Origin: G963923955 sp963923955
Lineage (GTDB): Bacteria; Pseudomonadota; Gammaproteobacteria; Eutrophobiales; Eutrophobiaceae
DNA: 64,000 nt
Assembly (NCBI GenBank): GCA_963923955.1
Contig: OZ000552.1
Coordinates: forward strand, 2,046,001-2,110,000
Reading direction: 5' to 3'
The position numbers and the translations under genes were made by a program. Within the stretch, counting starts at the first letter, position 1. Every line of letters starts with the position of its first letter. The notes beneath the pieces were generated by a model that made no database searches, was not told the DNA's origin, and worked only from the letters and a program-made list of their open reading frames with translations. Shown here piece after piece: positions 46,371-54,730 of the stretch.

Positions 46371-47453
46371 CTACCTCGCCCCTTTCCTTCGGTTATCTTC
46401 CCGGCACAGCATCCGGCAGTTCTGCGCGATGGTCTGGCCGCCTTCGCGCCAGGGCGTGATGTGATCCGCCTCCATTTCCTGCAATGCAAAATGCTCACCG
46501 CACACCGCGCAAATCCCTTGTTGCCTTTCATAAGCCTCCCGCTTTTGGCCCTTACTAAAGGCACGAATATTCAAATGCTTCTCTTGCCCGGTCAGCACAT
46601 ACTCATAAATGCCCTTCTTGTTCGTCACATCCTCATCTTGCATCAAGGCTGCAATATCTTTTTCCAGCTTTGCCGAGTCGAACTTGCCATCCTTAAAACT
46701 ATTATAAAACCGACCCCAGTCGCGGCCTTCCATTTCTTTTCTATATTCAGGGAAGACCGCTCGCACCCAGTGAATCACACCTTGAAAATACAACCACAAT
46801 TCATTGGCGTTCGGCTCCTGCTGGTGCCGAGCCATATACTCTGCTATCTTGCCTTCGCTGATCCATTTGATCGCCGTCTCCAGGTAGTCCTGCCGGATGG
46901 ATGAGCCGCTTAAATAATCACCGCCAAGCCCGTAAGCCGCACAGCCGCTCTTGCTGAAATGACGCTTCGCATCCGTTACCCAAGCGCCGGCATAGACCGC
47001 ATTGCGCAATTCCTGATCGGTGAGTTGTACGCCCGCAATGTTGATGGTCTTAAACCACTCCAGCCGCTCGCTGTCCGTACCCTCGCACTGATAGATCATC
47101 AGTTTGTAATTCAAAAATTGCTCTTTCTTATCATCTTGCAGATTATGAAAATAAAGTTTTTGATAAGAAAAATCACCGCTGACATACTGGCAGATAGAAA
47201 CCGTGCGCTGCTGCCCGTCGATGATTTCAAAGTTGCCGTCCTCGCGCACCGACCAATACATGACATTGAGCGGAAAGCCCTTCGTAACGGTATCGATCAC
47301 CGCATCGCGCTGCTTGTCGTTATAGATAAACTCTCTCTGATAAGGCGGACGAATATCCAGCCGGCCGCCGTAACCCACCACGCCGCCTTCCTGGCTGTCT
47401 TCATAGCCCTCGGTGAGCTCGCGGATGGTGATTTCCTTTAATGCTATTTTCAT
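46371..47453 (-). CDS. DUF262 (GmrS-like) protein with C-terminal HNH nuclease
   Basis: 360 residues. The DUF262/ParB-like N-terminal module has RPPYQREFIYNDKQRDAVIDTV and IDGQQR at residues 78-83, the nucleotide-binding/hydrolysis motif of GmrSD and related defence proteins. The final 48 residues form an HNH nuclease: GICAVCGEH, then EADHITPWREGGQTIAQNCRMLCREDN, with the zinc Cys pair and the catalytic His. Such single-chain proteins act against phage or foreign DNA. An EcoRI-family methylase lies 1.8 kb upstream on the same strand and may be its protecting partner; this is inference. AT-richer than neighbouring housekeeping genes. Confidence 0.85.
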   Translation of the reverse strand: MKIALKEITIRELTEGYEDSQEGGVVGYGGRLDIRPPYQREFIYNDKQRDAVIDTVTKGFPLNVMYWSVREDGNFEIIDGQQRTVSICQYVSGDFSYQKLYFHNLQDDKKEQFLNYKLMIYQCEGTDSERLEWFKTINIAGVQLTDQELRNAVYAGAWVTDAKRHFSKSGCAAYGLGGDYLSGSSIRQDYLETAIKWISEGKIAEYMARHQQEPNANELWLYFQGVIHWVRAVFPEYRKEMEGRDWGRFYNSFKDGKFDSAKLEKDIAALMQDEDVTNKKGIYEYVLTGQEKHLNIRAFSKGQKREAYERQQGICAVCGEHFALQEMEADHITPWREGGQTIAQNCRMLCREDNRRKGAR

Positions 47454-47455
47454 GG

Positions 47456-47809
47456 TTATCGATCACCTTGCTTGTCTTTTATTATGTTTTCTATTTCCGG
47501 TTTAAGCCTCGGCATGTCCACGGTAGCGACACGCCAGACCAAATCCATTGTCACGCCAAAGTATTGATGAATAACCATGTCTCTCATCCCTGCCATTTCC
47601 CGCCAAGGTATGTCGGGATAGCGTTGCCTTGTTTCAGGTGCTATGTTTTTCACCGCCTCGCCTATCATTTCAATCCTGCGGATTACGGCATCCTGCTTCT
47701 CAACATTGTGGTCAAATTCAAATGCTGAAATGTTTTGCATATAATCGGCGATCTGATCGATGCCCTCCAGCATATCATCAAGGAAGACCCGTTCATCCCT
47801 GTTAGCCAT
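47456..47809 (-). CDS. hepT: HepT-like ribonuclease toxin (DUF86)
   Basis: 117 residues, all-helical by pattern. The HEPN RNase motif Rx4HxY is R76-DMVI-H81-Q-Y83. In studied pairs the Tyr is AMPylated by the MntA partner to silence the RNase. The gene overlaps mntA by 8 bases, standard for this toxin-antitoxin pair, and ends 2 bases before the DUF262-HNH gene. Confidence 0.9.
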   Translation of the reverse strand: MANRDERVFLDDMLEGIDQIADYMQNISAFEFDHNVEKQDAVIRRIEMIGEAVKNIAPETRQRYPDIPWREMAGMRDMVIHQYFGVTMDLVWRVATVDMPRLKPEIENIIKDKQGDR

Positions 47810-48086
47810 ATAGCCTTATCTCTTGGGCAAGTATTTGCTGTTTTAATCTTGGCTTAAGCGCTCGGTATTCCACCAAGTCCACCTTTTTATTCAGCTTATC
47901 TTCCAGGGCCAGTTTTATGCCAACGAATTCCAATAAACTGATCGGGGCCGCCAACTCCACCAGAATGTCTATATCGCTGTTTTCCGCCTGCTCATCACTC
48001 AGGCAAGAGCCGAATAAACCGGCTTTCCTTACCCGGTGCTTTTTCAGGATCGGCATAATGGCCTTGGTGATGTTGTCTATTGCCAT
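47802..48086 (-). CDS. mntA: MntA-like minimal nucleotidyltransferase antitoxin
   Basis: 94 residues. The nucleotidyltransferase signature GSx10DxD is complete: G26-S27, D38, D40 (LFGSCLSDEQAENSDIDILVE). It precedes and overlaps hepT. In known systems the enzyme adds AMP units to HepT. The complete motif suggests it is active. Confidence 0.9.
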   Translation of the reverse strand: MAIDNITKAIMPILKKHRVRKAGLFGSCLSDEQAENSDIDILVELAAPISLLEFVGIKLALEDKLNKKVDLVEYRALKPRLKQQILAQEIRLYG

Positions 48087-48105
48087 GCTTTTTCAATGTA
48101 TCTTT

Positions 48106-48684
48106 TTACTTGTCCTTCTTAATCGTATGCCTGATTTTTATCATGGCCAGGTTTAATTCAATGGTGGTCTCGCTACTGGTATCAGCGGCAAATTCCTGAT
48201 TGAGAATATCGCCCATCAGCTCGCCGCTTCTTTTGATGAGCTTGTCCTGTTGGGTTTTGTCTTTTTCCGTGGCCAGTGATTTTGCCACTTTGCTGAACTC
48301 CCGCACTTTGGCAAAGGTTTCAACGATCTGCAAGGTGGCCTTTGTGGCCTGCCTTGATTTAAGGATGGTCGCCAGCATATATAAGCCTTTTTCGGTGAAT
48401 GCCTTAGGGATAGTTCTCCTCTTGGAAAACTTTGTGGTGGAAAATTTCCACCGCAAATCTTCTAATTCGTTTTGAGATAACTCAAAGATATACCCTTGGG
48501 GAAATTTGGCAGGATTATTTCTAACGGCCTTGTTGACATCCCTGGTCTCCACATCATAAATAGCCGCCACATCGCTGTCTAAAATGATCTTATGCCCTCG
48601 CAGTTCTATAATAAGCGCTGCTATATCGCCTAATCCATTCGCTTGATTTATTTCCTTTTCAGCCGCTTTCATCATTTTTTTCAT
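48106..48684 (-). CDS. ORF6N domain-containing DNA-binding protein
   Basis: About 192 residues from the ATG at 48684; an in-frame TTG at 48708 would add eight. The ORF6N domain is IIELRGHKIILDSDVAAIYDVETRDVNKAVRNNPAKFPQGYIFELSQNE, then the conserved TEKGLYMLATILKS. The C-terminal part is a Lys/Glu-rich helix. These proteins occur in phages and in mobile bacterial islands, often as regulators or antirepressors; here it stands between two toxin modules. Function otherwise unknown. Confidence 0.8.
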   Translation of the reverse strand: MKKMMKAAEKEINQANGLGDIAALIIELRGHKIILDSDVAAIYDVETRDVNKAVRNNPAKFPQGYIFELSQNELEDLRWKFSTTKFSKRRTIPKAFTEKGLYMLATILKSRQATKATLQIVETFAKVREFSKVAKSLATEKDKTQQDKLIKRSGELMGDILNQEFAADTSSETTIELNLAMIKIRHTIKKDK

Positions 48685-48827
48685 GGCCTCGGTGCTTTCT
48701 TTTTTCAAAGTATCTTTTTATCTGCTCTTCATTCATATTTTCTATGTCCTTGCTGATCTTGCTTCTAACTTCCCGCACAAAATCAACTGCCCTAAAATCC
48801 TTAATGACCGGTTCTTTAGTCTTCATA
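48659..48827 (-). pseudogene. Small antitoxin-like gene with a one-base frameshift
   Basis: From the ATG at 48827, preceded by GGAGGTGAT, translation gives MKTKEPVIKDFRAVDF and then stops after 19 codons. Removing one base from the run of five A at 48779-48783 opens a 55-codon frame: VDFVREVRSKISKDIENMNEEQIKRYFEKR and on to a TGA at 48659-48661. This small charged helical protein resembles the partners often found beside PIN toxins of this type. It starts inside the last codons of the PIN gene. Either the antitoxin is broken, the read has a homopolymer error, or slippage restores frame. Confidence 0.55.
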
Positions 48828-49286
48828 ATGTATCACCTCCACAGGTGAGCGAATATCAATGGTTGCATAGCCTAATTTCAGATTTATGGCATTATAACCC
48901 CTAATTCTGTGTATATTCACCATGTGCTTAAAATTCCAGCTAACTAGAATATCTGCTTTGTGTATGGTGGCCAAAGCAATGTGAAAACAATCTTCTCTGC
49001 TTGTTCTGCTTACCACATTCTCGGCTATATAGGCATCTGCTAAGTGAATGGCCTCATCTGTAAGTTCAACGAGAGTTTTTAAGTGACTGGGTACTTTACT
49101 GAGCAAAGTATTTACTCTTTCCGGTGCTTCTAATAACTCATTCTCTGTTACCGAGGAATAGAGCAGGCGAAAGTTCCCCTGCAAAATAGCATCGAAAAGG
49201 AGGCGGGTTTCCTTTTCAAACTCAATATCAAAATAGCCCCCTATCACTGAAGTGTCGATATACAGAGATAATGCTTTCACTGGCAT
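48816..49286 (-). CDS. PIN-domain ribonuclease toxin (VapC-like)
   Basis: 156 residues. The PIN metal-binding acids are visible: LYIDTSVIGGYFD at the start, TENELLEAP in the middle and SREDCFHIALATIHKADILVSWNFKHMVN toward the end. The pattern is complete, so the nuclease should be active. The stop lies 11 bases into the small downstream frame that I read as a broken antitoxin. Codon use and AT content match the rest of the island. Confidence 0.85.
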   Translation of the reverse strand: MPVKALSLYIDTSVIGGYFDIEFEKETRLLFDAILQGNFRLLYSSVTENELLEAPERVNTLLSKVPSHLKTLVELTDEAIHLADAYIAENVVSRTSREDCFHIALATIHKADILVSWNFKHMVNIHRIRGYNAINLKLGYATIDIRSPVEVIHYED

Positions 49287-49296
49287 ACTTTATTTC

Positions 49297-50295
49297 TCAC
49301 AGTCTTTTGTTTTTGATAATGATTCGTTTATAAATTCCTTTCCCTTTTATTACTGGCGCATCATACCTTGCATGCGGTAATTTTATTTTTTCCAACTGCC
49401 CATCTCCGCCTCTGTCAGTAGTCCATATTATCTCAAACTGCGCCGGGTTGTACTTGTCCAAAAAGGTAATCGGCACGCCCATCGTGCCGGCGTAGTCCAT
49501 CGGGATGTCTCTGGTCTTGCTCACTTCTATGGCATCGTAGTTGTCGTAGGTCGGGTACTCTTCCGGCGTGTATTTTTTGTATAAGATCAGATCTTCACAA
49601 CGTTTATTGTGTTCTAAATTTGTGAACCAGTGTACTCCTGAAACCCTAATCATTCCCTCTCTATGATCTCCGGCAGTAGCAATATCATCGTATTGTGAAA
49701 TAAAGTGTGCGGCCCCTCCATGAAAACCATACCCCAGCCAGATTTTATTTGTCTTGATAAGCTTAAATATTTCCTTATAGGTAATGGCATTTTGATGTCC
49801 AATGATTAAAAACTTTTTCTCATACTCCACCAGCTGCGCCACGTACTCCCGAAACAAGGAAAAGGGCGGGTTGGTGACCACGATGTCGGCCTGTTTTAAG
49901 AGTTCAATGGACTCATCGTTGCGAAAGTCGCCATCGCCTTTGAGCGTTGTTACGCCGATCTCCTCCGGGTCGGGCACTTTGTTGTTATTTTTATCGCCTT
50001 CGTATTCCAGATAAATGGCTTGGTCGGCGTCATTGCGGCTGAACAGATCCGGGCGCTGGTTTTTATAGCAGGTGGTGATGAGTTTTTTAAGCGCTAAGTC
50101 TTCAAAGTTATAGGAGAAATAATGAAAGAACTGGCTGATGCGGGGGTCATCGCAGTTGCGATACACCACCTTGCCGGCAAAGTGCGCCTTGTAGTGCTTG
50201 CGCTTGCGCTCAATGTCCGGTAGCTGGGTGTAGAACTCATCTCGCCGGGCGGCTCTGGCCTGATGCAGGTTCTGGTTTTGGGCGGTTTGGGGCAT
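49297..50295 (-). CDS. EcoRI-family adenine-specific DNA methyltransferase
   Basis: 332 residues. The catalytic motif is TNPPFSLFREY with NPPF at 142-145, for N6-adenine methylation. VVYRNCDDPRISQFFHYF near residue 44 replaces the usual SAM motif I and is characteristic of the M.EcoRI family, as is GYGFHGGAAHFIS. A matching EcoRI-type nuclease is not seen nearby; the only nuclease on the same strand is the DUF262-HNH protein. First gene of the island in transcription direction, 10 bases before the PIN gene. Confidence 0.88.
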   Translation of the reverse strand: MPQTAQNQNLHQARAARRDEFYTQLPDIERKRKHYKAHFAGKVVYRNCDDPRISQFFHYFSYNFEDLALKKLITTCYKNQRPDLFSRNDADQAIYLEYEGDKNNNKVPDPEEIGVTTLKGDGDFRNDESIELLKQADIVVTNPPFSLFREYVAQLVEYEKKFLIIGHQNAITYKEIFKLIKTNKIWLGYGFHGGAAHFISQYDDIATAGDHREGMIRVSGVHWFTNLEHNKRCEDLILYKKYTPEEYPTYDNYDAIEVSKTRDIPMDYAGTMGVPITFLDKYNPAQFEIIWTTDRGGDGQLEKIKLPHARYDAPVIKGKGIYKRIIIKNKRL

Positions 50296-50493
50296 GGGCT
50301 AAGGTTGATTATAAGGCCAAGCAAGCCATCATGTCATCCGGCTTATCTGCCCAAGGCGGGAATAGTAGCGAGTGATGTAAGTAGCCAGGCACCGATGTGT
50401 CTAAAATATGCACAATATTGCCCAAGGGACACCATTCAGGGTTTATACTGGCGGTAATTCCTAAAGACCTTTAATTGAAGGAGAGGTGGCAAG

Positions 50494-51732
50494 ATGAGCA
50501 AGCATGTTGTGATTGTGGGCGGCGGGACGGCGGGGATTACTGTGGCATCCAGCCTTTCACGCCGGGCGCGAAGCGGCGAGGTTGATATTACGCTGATTGA
50601 ACCTGCTGCGGAGCATTATTATCAACCGGCCTTGACTCTGGTCGGGGCGGGTACGCATTCGTTACAGGAAATCCGCCGCAGGGAGCAACAGCTTATTCCG
50701 GCCGGGGTTAAATGGGTGCAGGAGAAGGTGACGACCTTTGCGCCGGAGGCGAACCGGCTGAACCTGGGTTCAGGGGGCACGGTGGACTATGATTATCTGG
50801 TTGTGTGTCCCGGGCTGGCACTTGACTGGGACAAGATTAAAGGGGCGGAAGAAGCACTGGGCGGGAACGGCGTATGCAGCAATTACGCCCCGCAACATGC
50901 GCAATATACCTGGGACTGCATTCAAAAACTCAATGCAGGCGCCACGGCATTATTCACCCAGGCGCCGCTGCCGTTTAAATGCCCGGGCGCGCCACAAAAG
51001 ATTGCCTATCTTGCTGCGGACAGGCTACGGCAGCGCGGCATACTCAAAGATTGTAAGCTGCATTTCTTAACCCATGCCCCGGGTATGTTCTCGGTGCCCT
51101 TGTTTGCAGCGGAGTTGAAAAAGGTCGCTGCTGCGTATGACATCAAGGTGCATTTTCAACATAACCTCATCGCAGTAGATGGCCAGGCAAGGCAGGCAAG
51201 ATTTGCTATCGTGGGAGGAGAGCGGGAAGGCGAGGAGCTTGTTTTAGATTTTGATATGTTGCACATCACGCCACCGCAGTCGCCGCCGGCGGTGATCAAG
51301 ACAAGCGCGCTGGCCAATGCAGGCGGCTATGTCGAGCTTGACCAGAACACGATGCGACACGCCAGGTACAGCAACGTTTTCGGATTAGGTGATGCGGGTT
51401 CCACCCCTAATTCCAAGACTGCGGCTGCCATTCGCAAACAGGCTCCGGTGGTGGTTAAGAACCTGCTGCGTTTAATGCGCGGCGGCGAGCTGGATGGAGG
51501 CTATGATGGCTATGCCTCCTGCCCGCTGACCACGGCCATCGGCAAGGTCATCATGGCGGAGTTTTGTTATGAGGGAAAGGTAACGCCGACCTTCCCGTTG
51601 GATCCACGCAAGGAGCGCTGGAGTTATTGGTGGATCAAGGCGACCGGCCTGCCGCTGTTTTACTGGCACTATATGTTGAAGGGCCGCGAATGGTTCTTTA
51701 AGCACAACACCGACTATGTTGAGCCGGCCTAG
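50494..51732 (+). CDS. sqr: Sulfide:quinone oxidoreductase
   Basis: Membrane-associated flavoprotein that oxidises sulfide and reduces quinone. 412 residues. The FAD site is HVVIVGGGTAGITVASSLSRR. Redox cysteines appear in PFKCPGAPQKIAYL and YASCPLTTAIGKVIMAEFCYEGK. VFGLGDAGSTPNSKTAAAIRKQAPVV is the second FAD contact. The pattern matches type II SQR, related to the mitochondrial enzyme, often used for sulfide detoxification. A strong GAAGGAG precedes the ATG. No sox or other sulfur genes are beside it. Confidence 0.9.
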   Translation: MSKHVVIVGGGTAGITVASSLSRRARSGEVDITLIEPAAEHYYQPALTLVGAGTHSLQEIRRREQQLIPAGVKWVQEKVTTFAPEANRLNLGSGGTVDYDYLVVCPGLALDWDKIKGAEEALGGNGVCSNYAPQHAQYTWDCIQKLNAGATALFTQAPLPFKCPGAPQKIAYLAADRLRQRGILKDCKLHFLTHAPGMFSVPLFAAELKKVAAAYDIKVHFQHNLIAVDGQARQARFAIVGGEREGEELVLDFDMLHITPPQSPPAVIKTSALANAGGYVELDQNTMRHARYSNVFGLGDAGSTPNSKTAAAIRKQAPVVVKNLLRLMRGGELDGGYDGYASCPLTTAIGKVIMAEFCYEGKVTPTFPLDPRKERWSYWWIKATGLPLFYWHYMLKGREWFFKHNTDYVEPA

Positions 51733-51760
51733 TTGATCTGTTTTTATCATGCAAATAGAC

Positions 51761-52642
51761 CTAGCCGGGCAGGCCCTCACGCACCTGCTGCAAGGCATGA
51801 CAGATCAGCGCGGCACCTTGCAATATGCGCGGGCTGTGGCGCTGGATGATGTCGGGCGGAACAAAAAACAGATGGTCGTGTTTCACGGCCTGCAAGAACG
51901 GCCACCGCTTCCAGTCATCAAGCCATTCCGGCCTTGATTCACTCATGCCGCTGGCAATAATCACCTGAGGGTCCCGGGCGATTACCGATTCCATGCTGAC
52001 CTGCGGGCTCAGCGTCGGCAGCTCGGCAAAGATATTTCTTCCGCCACAGAGCCGGATGATCCGGCCTATGGATTGCCTGTCGTTGACGGTGAGCAGCGGC
52101 CGGTTCCAGGCCTGATAAAAAACAGAGATTTCTTCCTTATCAGAATATTGTCTTTGTAATGCGGCCAGTCTATCCAGGAAATCGCGGCTGGCTAATTCTG
52201 CGCTTTCTTCCTGGCCGGTGAGAATGCCGAAGTGTCTCATGCTGGTGGCAATATCGGCCAATGCCCTCGGCTCGTTGACGTAGATAGTCAGCCCTAGGGC
52301 TTCGAGTTTTTCGAACTGTTGGCGCTGGTTGCCTTCTTTCCAGGCGATAATAAGATCCGGTTGCAGGCTGATGATAAGCTCAATGTTAATGTTGTTATAG
52401 GCGCCAACGCGCGGGATGGACTGCGCCTGTTGCGGATAGTCGCTGTAACTGACCACGCCGACAAGCAGATGACCCAGGCCGGCGGCAAAGAGGTTTTCCG
52501 TTATGTGTGGCGCCAGGCTGATGATGCGTGTGGCGGGCTGCTCCAGTTGCAGCGGGCGGCCAATGTCATCAATCACCTCAAGCGCCGGGAGCGCCGTGGC
52601 AGCGAATAAAATAAACAGAGTAACAATCAATCCAGCCTTCAT
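51761..52642 (-). CDS. btuF: BtuF-like periplasmic cobalamin-binding protein
   Basis: 293 residues with a signal peptide (MKAGLIVTLFILFAATALPALE). The class III substrate-binding fold reads ATRIISLAPHITENLFAAGLGHLLVGVVSYSDYPQQAQSIPRVGAYNNINIELIISLQPDLIIAW, typical of BtuF, where it delivers vitamin B12 to BtuCD. The gene is divergent from a broken cobQ, so the locus has a cobalamin theme. BtuCD and BtuB are not in the window; an iron-siderophore ligand cannot be excluded. Confidence 0.85.
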   Translation of the reverse strand: MKAGLIVTLFILFAATALPALEVIDDIGRPLQLEQPATRIISLAPHITENLFAAGLGHLLVGVVSYSDYPQQAQSIPRVGAYNNINIELIISLQPDLIIAWKEGNQRQQFEKLEALGLTIYVNEPRALADIATSMRHFGILTGQEESAELASRDFLDRLAALQRQYSDKEEISVFYQAWNRPLLTVNDRQSIGRIIRLCGGRNIFAELPTLSPQVSMESVIARDPQVIIASGMSESRPEWLDDWKRWPFLQAVKHDHLFFVPPDIIQRHSPRILQGAALICHALQQVREGLPG

Positions 52643-52693
52643 TTTCTCAAGACACTTGCATAGCCTTAACTAGCGAATGCAGGGGATTCTAAC

Positions 52694-53798
52694 ATGAACA
52701 ACAAGACAATCATGGTGCAGGGAACGGCTTCTGATGCCGGCAATCGTTGTGGAAGGGGCGGGTAGCCCGGCCGAGATCAATCTGCGCGATAGGGACATTG
52801 CCAACATGGGTTTTGCAGAGGCCGTTGATTGCCCGGTGATCATCGTTGCCGATATTGATAAGGGCGGTGTGTTCGCCCATCTGGTCGGGACGATGGAGCT
52901 GCTGAGCGAGTCCGAGCGCCGCAGGGTGCTTGGCTTCGTCATCAATAAGTTCCGCGGTGACCGGACATTACTGAATCCGGGCCTGCAATGGCTGGAGGCA
53001 AAGACCGGCAGGCCGGTGTTGGGGGTCTTGCCTTATCTGCAAGGCTTTCATCTGGAAGCCGAAGATGCTGTTCCAGTCGGCCGGGAACCAGAACTCGAAC
53101 AATATCCGGTTAAAGTTATCGCGCCGGTGTTCTCTCGCATCAGCAACCATACTGATCTTGATCTCCTGTGCCTGCACCCGCAGGTTGACTTTCAGTTTGT
53201 AGGGCCCGGGGCGGCTATTCCGCTGCGGATCTGATCATCCTGCCCGGCACCAAGAACGTCAGGACGGACCTGCAGTGGTTGGCGGATAATCAGTGGATAC
53301 CGGCGATACAAAGACACCTGCGCTATGGCGGGAAACTGCTTGGCATCTGCGGCGGCTATCAGATGCTGGGACAGCGCATTGAAGATCCGGCAGGGCTGGA
53401 AGGACCGGCCGGCGGCAGCGCGGGGCTGGGTCTGTTAGCGATGCAGACAACGTTGAAGCCGCATAAGCAACTGCATCGTGTCAGCGGGAAATTGGCGCTG
53501 AATGATGCACCGGTCAGTGGTTATGAGATCCGCGCCAGGGTTACGGAAGGCAGAGCCTTGCGGCGGCCGGCGATTAGATTGGCGGGAAGAAGAGGATGGC
53601 GCCATCTCGGCAGACGGGCAGATCATGGGTTGCTATCTACACGGGCTGTTTGATGAGCGCGCGGCCTGCGTCGGCTTGTTAAGCTGGGCCGGCTTGAAAG
53701 ACGCCGAGCGCATTGACTATATCGCCTTACGAGAACAAGAGATCGAGCGTCTGGCCGATGCCGTAGAGACGAATATAGAGATAGCGCATTTCTTATAA
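52694..53798 (+). pseudogene. cobQ: Cobyric acid synthase remnant
   Basis: The N-terminus is the standard MVQGTASDAG, then jumps in another frame to IVVEGAGSPAEINLRDRDIANMGFAEAVDCPVIIVADIDKGGVFAHLVGT, so roughly 100 residues of the ATP-binding domain are gone at about 52733. A frameshift near 53215 separates FVGPG from ADLIILPGTKNVRTDLQWL. The glutamine amidotransferase part still shows LLGICGGYQMLGQRI. A second frameshift near 53578 separates SGYEIRARVTEG from DGQIMGCYLHGLFDE, which runs to a normal C-terminus. One large deletion and two frameshifts make it a pseudogene. No other corrin-synthesis genes are present. Confidence 0.92.
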
Positions 53799-53915
53799 GT
53801 CGTACAATAGCAAGTAGTCGTCAACAGGCTCTATTGTGGAAGATGACAGGAATCTCCAAGACCCCTGCGTCGATGGGCGGGGGACGGAGTTTTGATCTTC
53901 ATGCAGCCCTTTTGT

Positions 53916-54656
53916 CTAGACCTTATCCGCCATGTCGATGAGGATCTCAACGAGTGCCTGCGGGCAGGAGTAAAACGGTGAATGATCGGCATCCAGCACG
54001 GATGATGCCGCCAAGGCTGCATTATTTTTCATGCGTCTTTGCAGGGTGGGCGAGATTGCTCTATCGGCACTGCATTCGATATAACAACGTCTCACCCTGC
54101 CGTACTTGGCTTGACTTAACCTAAGCGGCGCGGCCAGCGGGGCTAGGGCCTGGGGTCTTAAGCGTTGTATCGCCTGCTGCGCATCGTCTTCTGCACAAAG
54201 ATCATAGAAACATTCTCTTAGCGCCGTGTTTGTTATGGTGAGAATGCCTTCGTCTTCATCGATCTGTTTGTGTTGTGAGACCAGGGACTCGGTATCTTCG
54301 AGCGAATATTGCAACAGTGTCTCGCCATGTTTCGGGGAGAAGGCCGTTAGGTAGATCAGGGTATCGATCCGGTCTGGGATCAGCTCGGCAGTCTGCGTGA
54401 TCACGACTCCCCCCATGCTGTGCCCGACCAGCACCACCGGCCGCCCGATGCCGTTGATCAATTCACTCACTCTCTGTACATAACTATCCAGGCCTATCTC
54501 TGCAATGGGCGTGTTATCTTCACCCAGGCCGGGCAAGTCAGGGCTATGTACTGCATGGCCCGCCGCGGTCAATAAGGGCACCACCTTTTCCCAGCACCAG
54601 GCGCCGTGCCAGGCACCATGTACCAATACAAAGATATGTTTGTTCTGCTCATTCAT
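53916..54656 (-). CDS. Alpha/beta hydrolase (EstC/salicylate-esterase-like)
   Basis: 246 residues from the ATG at 54656; longer in-frame starts add sequence not expected for the family. HIFVLVHGAWHGAWCWEKV holds the oxyanion HG, VLVGHSMGGVV the nucleophile Ser, and SSVLDADHSPFYSCPQALVEIL the His. The pattern fits small esterases related to plant salicylate-binding protein 2 and bacterial EstC. Substrate unknown. Divergent from the adenosine kinase gene with 74 bases between. Confidence 0.85.
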   Translation of the reverse strand: MNEQNKHIFVLVHGAWHGAWCWEKVVPLLTAAGHAVHSPDLPGLGEDNTPIAEIGLDSYVQRVSELINGIGRPVVLVGHSMGGVVITQTAELIPDRIDTLIYLTAFSPKHGETLLQYSLEDTESLVSQHKQIDEDEGILTITNTALRECFYDLCAEDDAQQAIQRLRPQALAPLAAPLRLSQAKYGRVRRCYIECSADRAISPTLQRRMKNNAALAASSVLDADHSPFYSCPQALVEILIDMADKV

Positions 54657-54730
54657 GTTTTGACGGAAATTCAAAAAATACAGCATAATGAATTTTTTAC
54701 ACCAACGACAGGCCGGGAATAACAATAACA

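Noticed and set aside
50418..50449. Possible promoter for sqr (TTGCCC ... TATACT)
   Set aside because: The spacer is 20 bases, outside the usual range.
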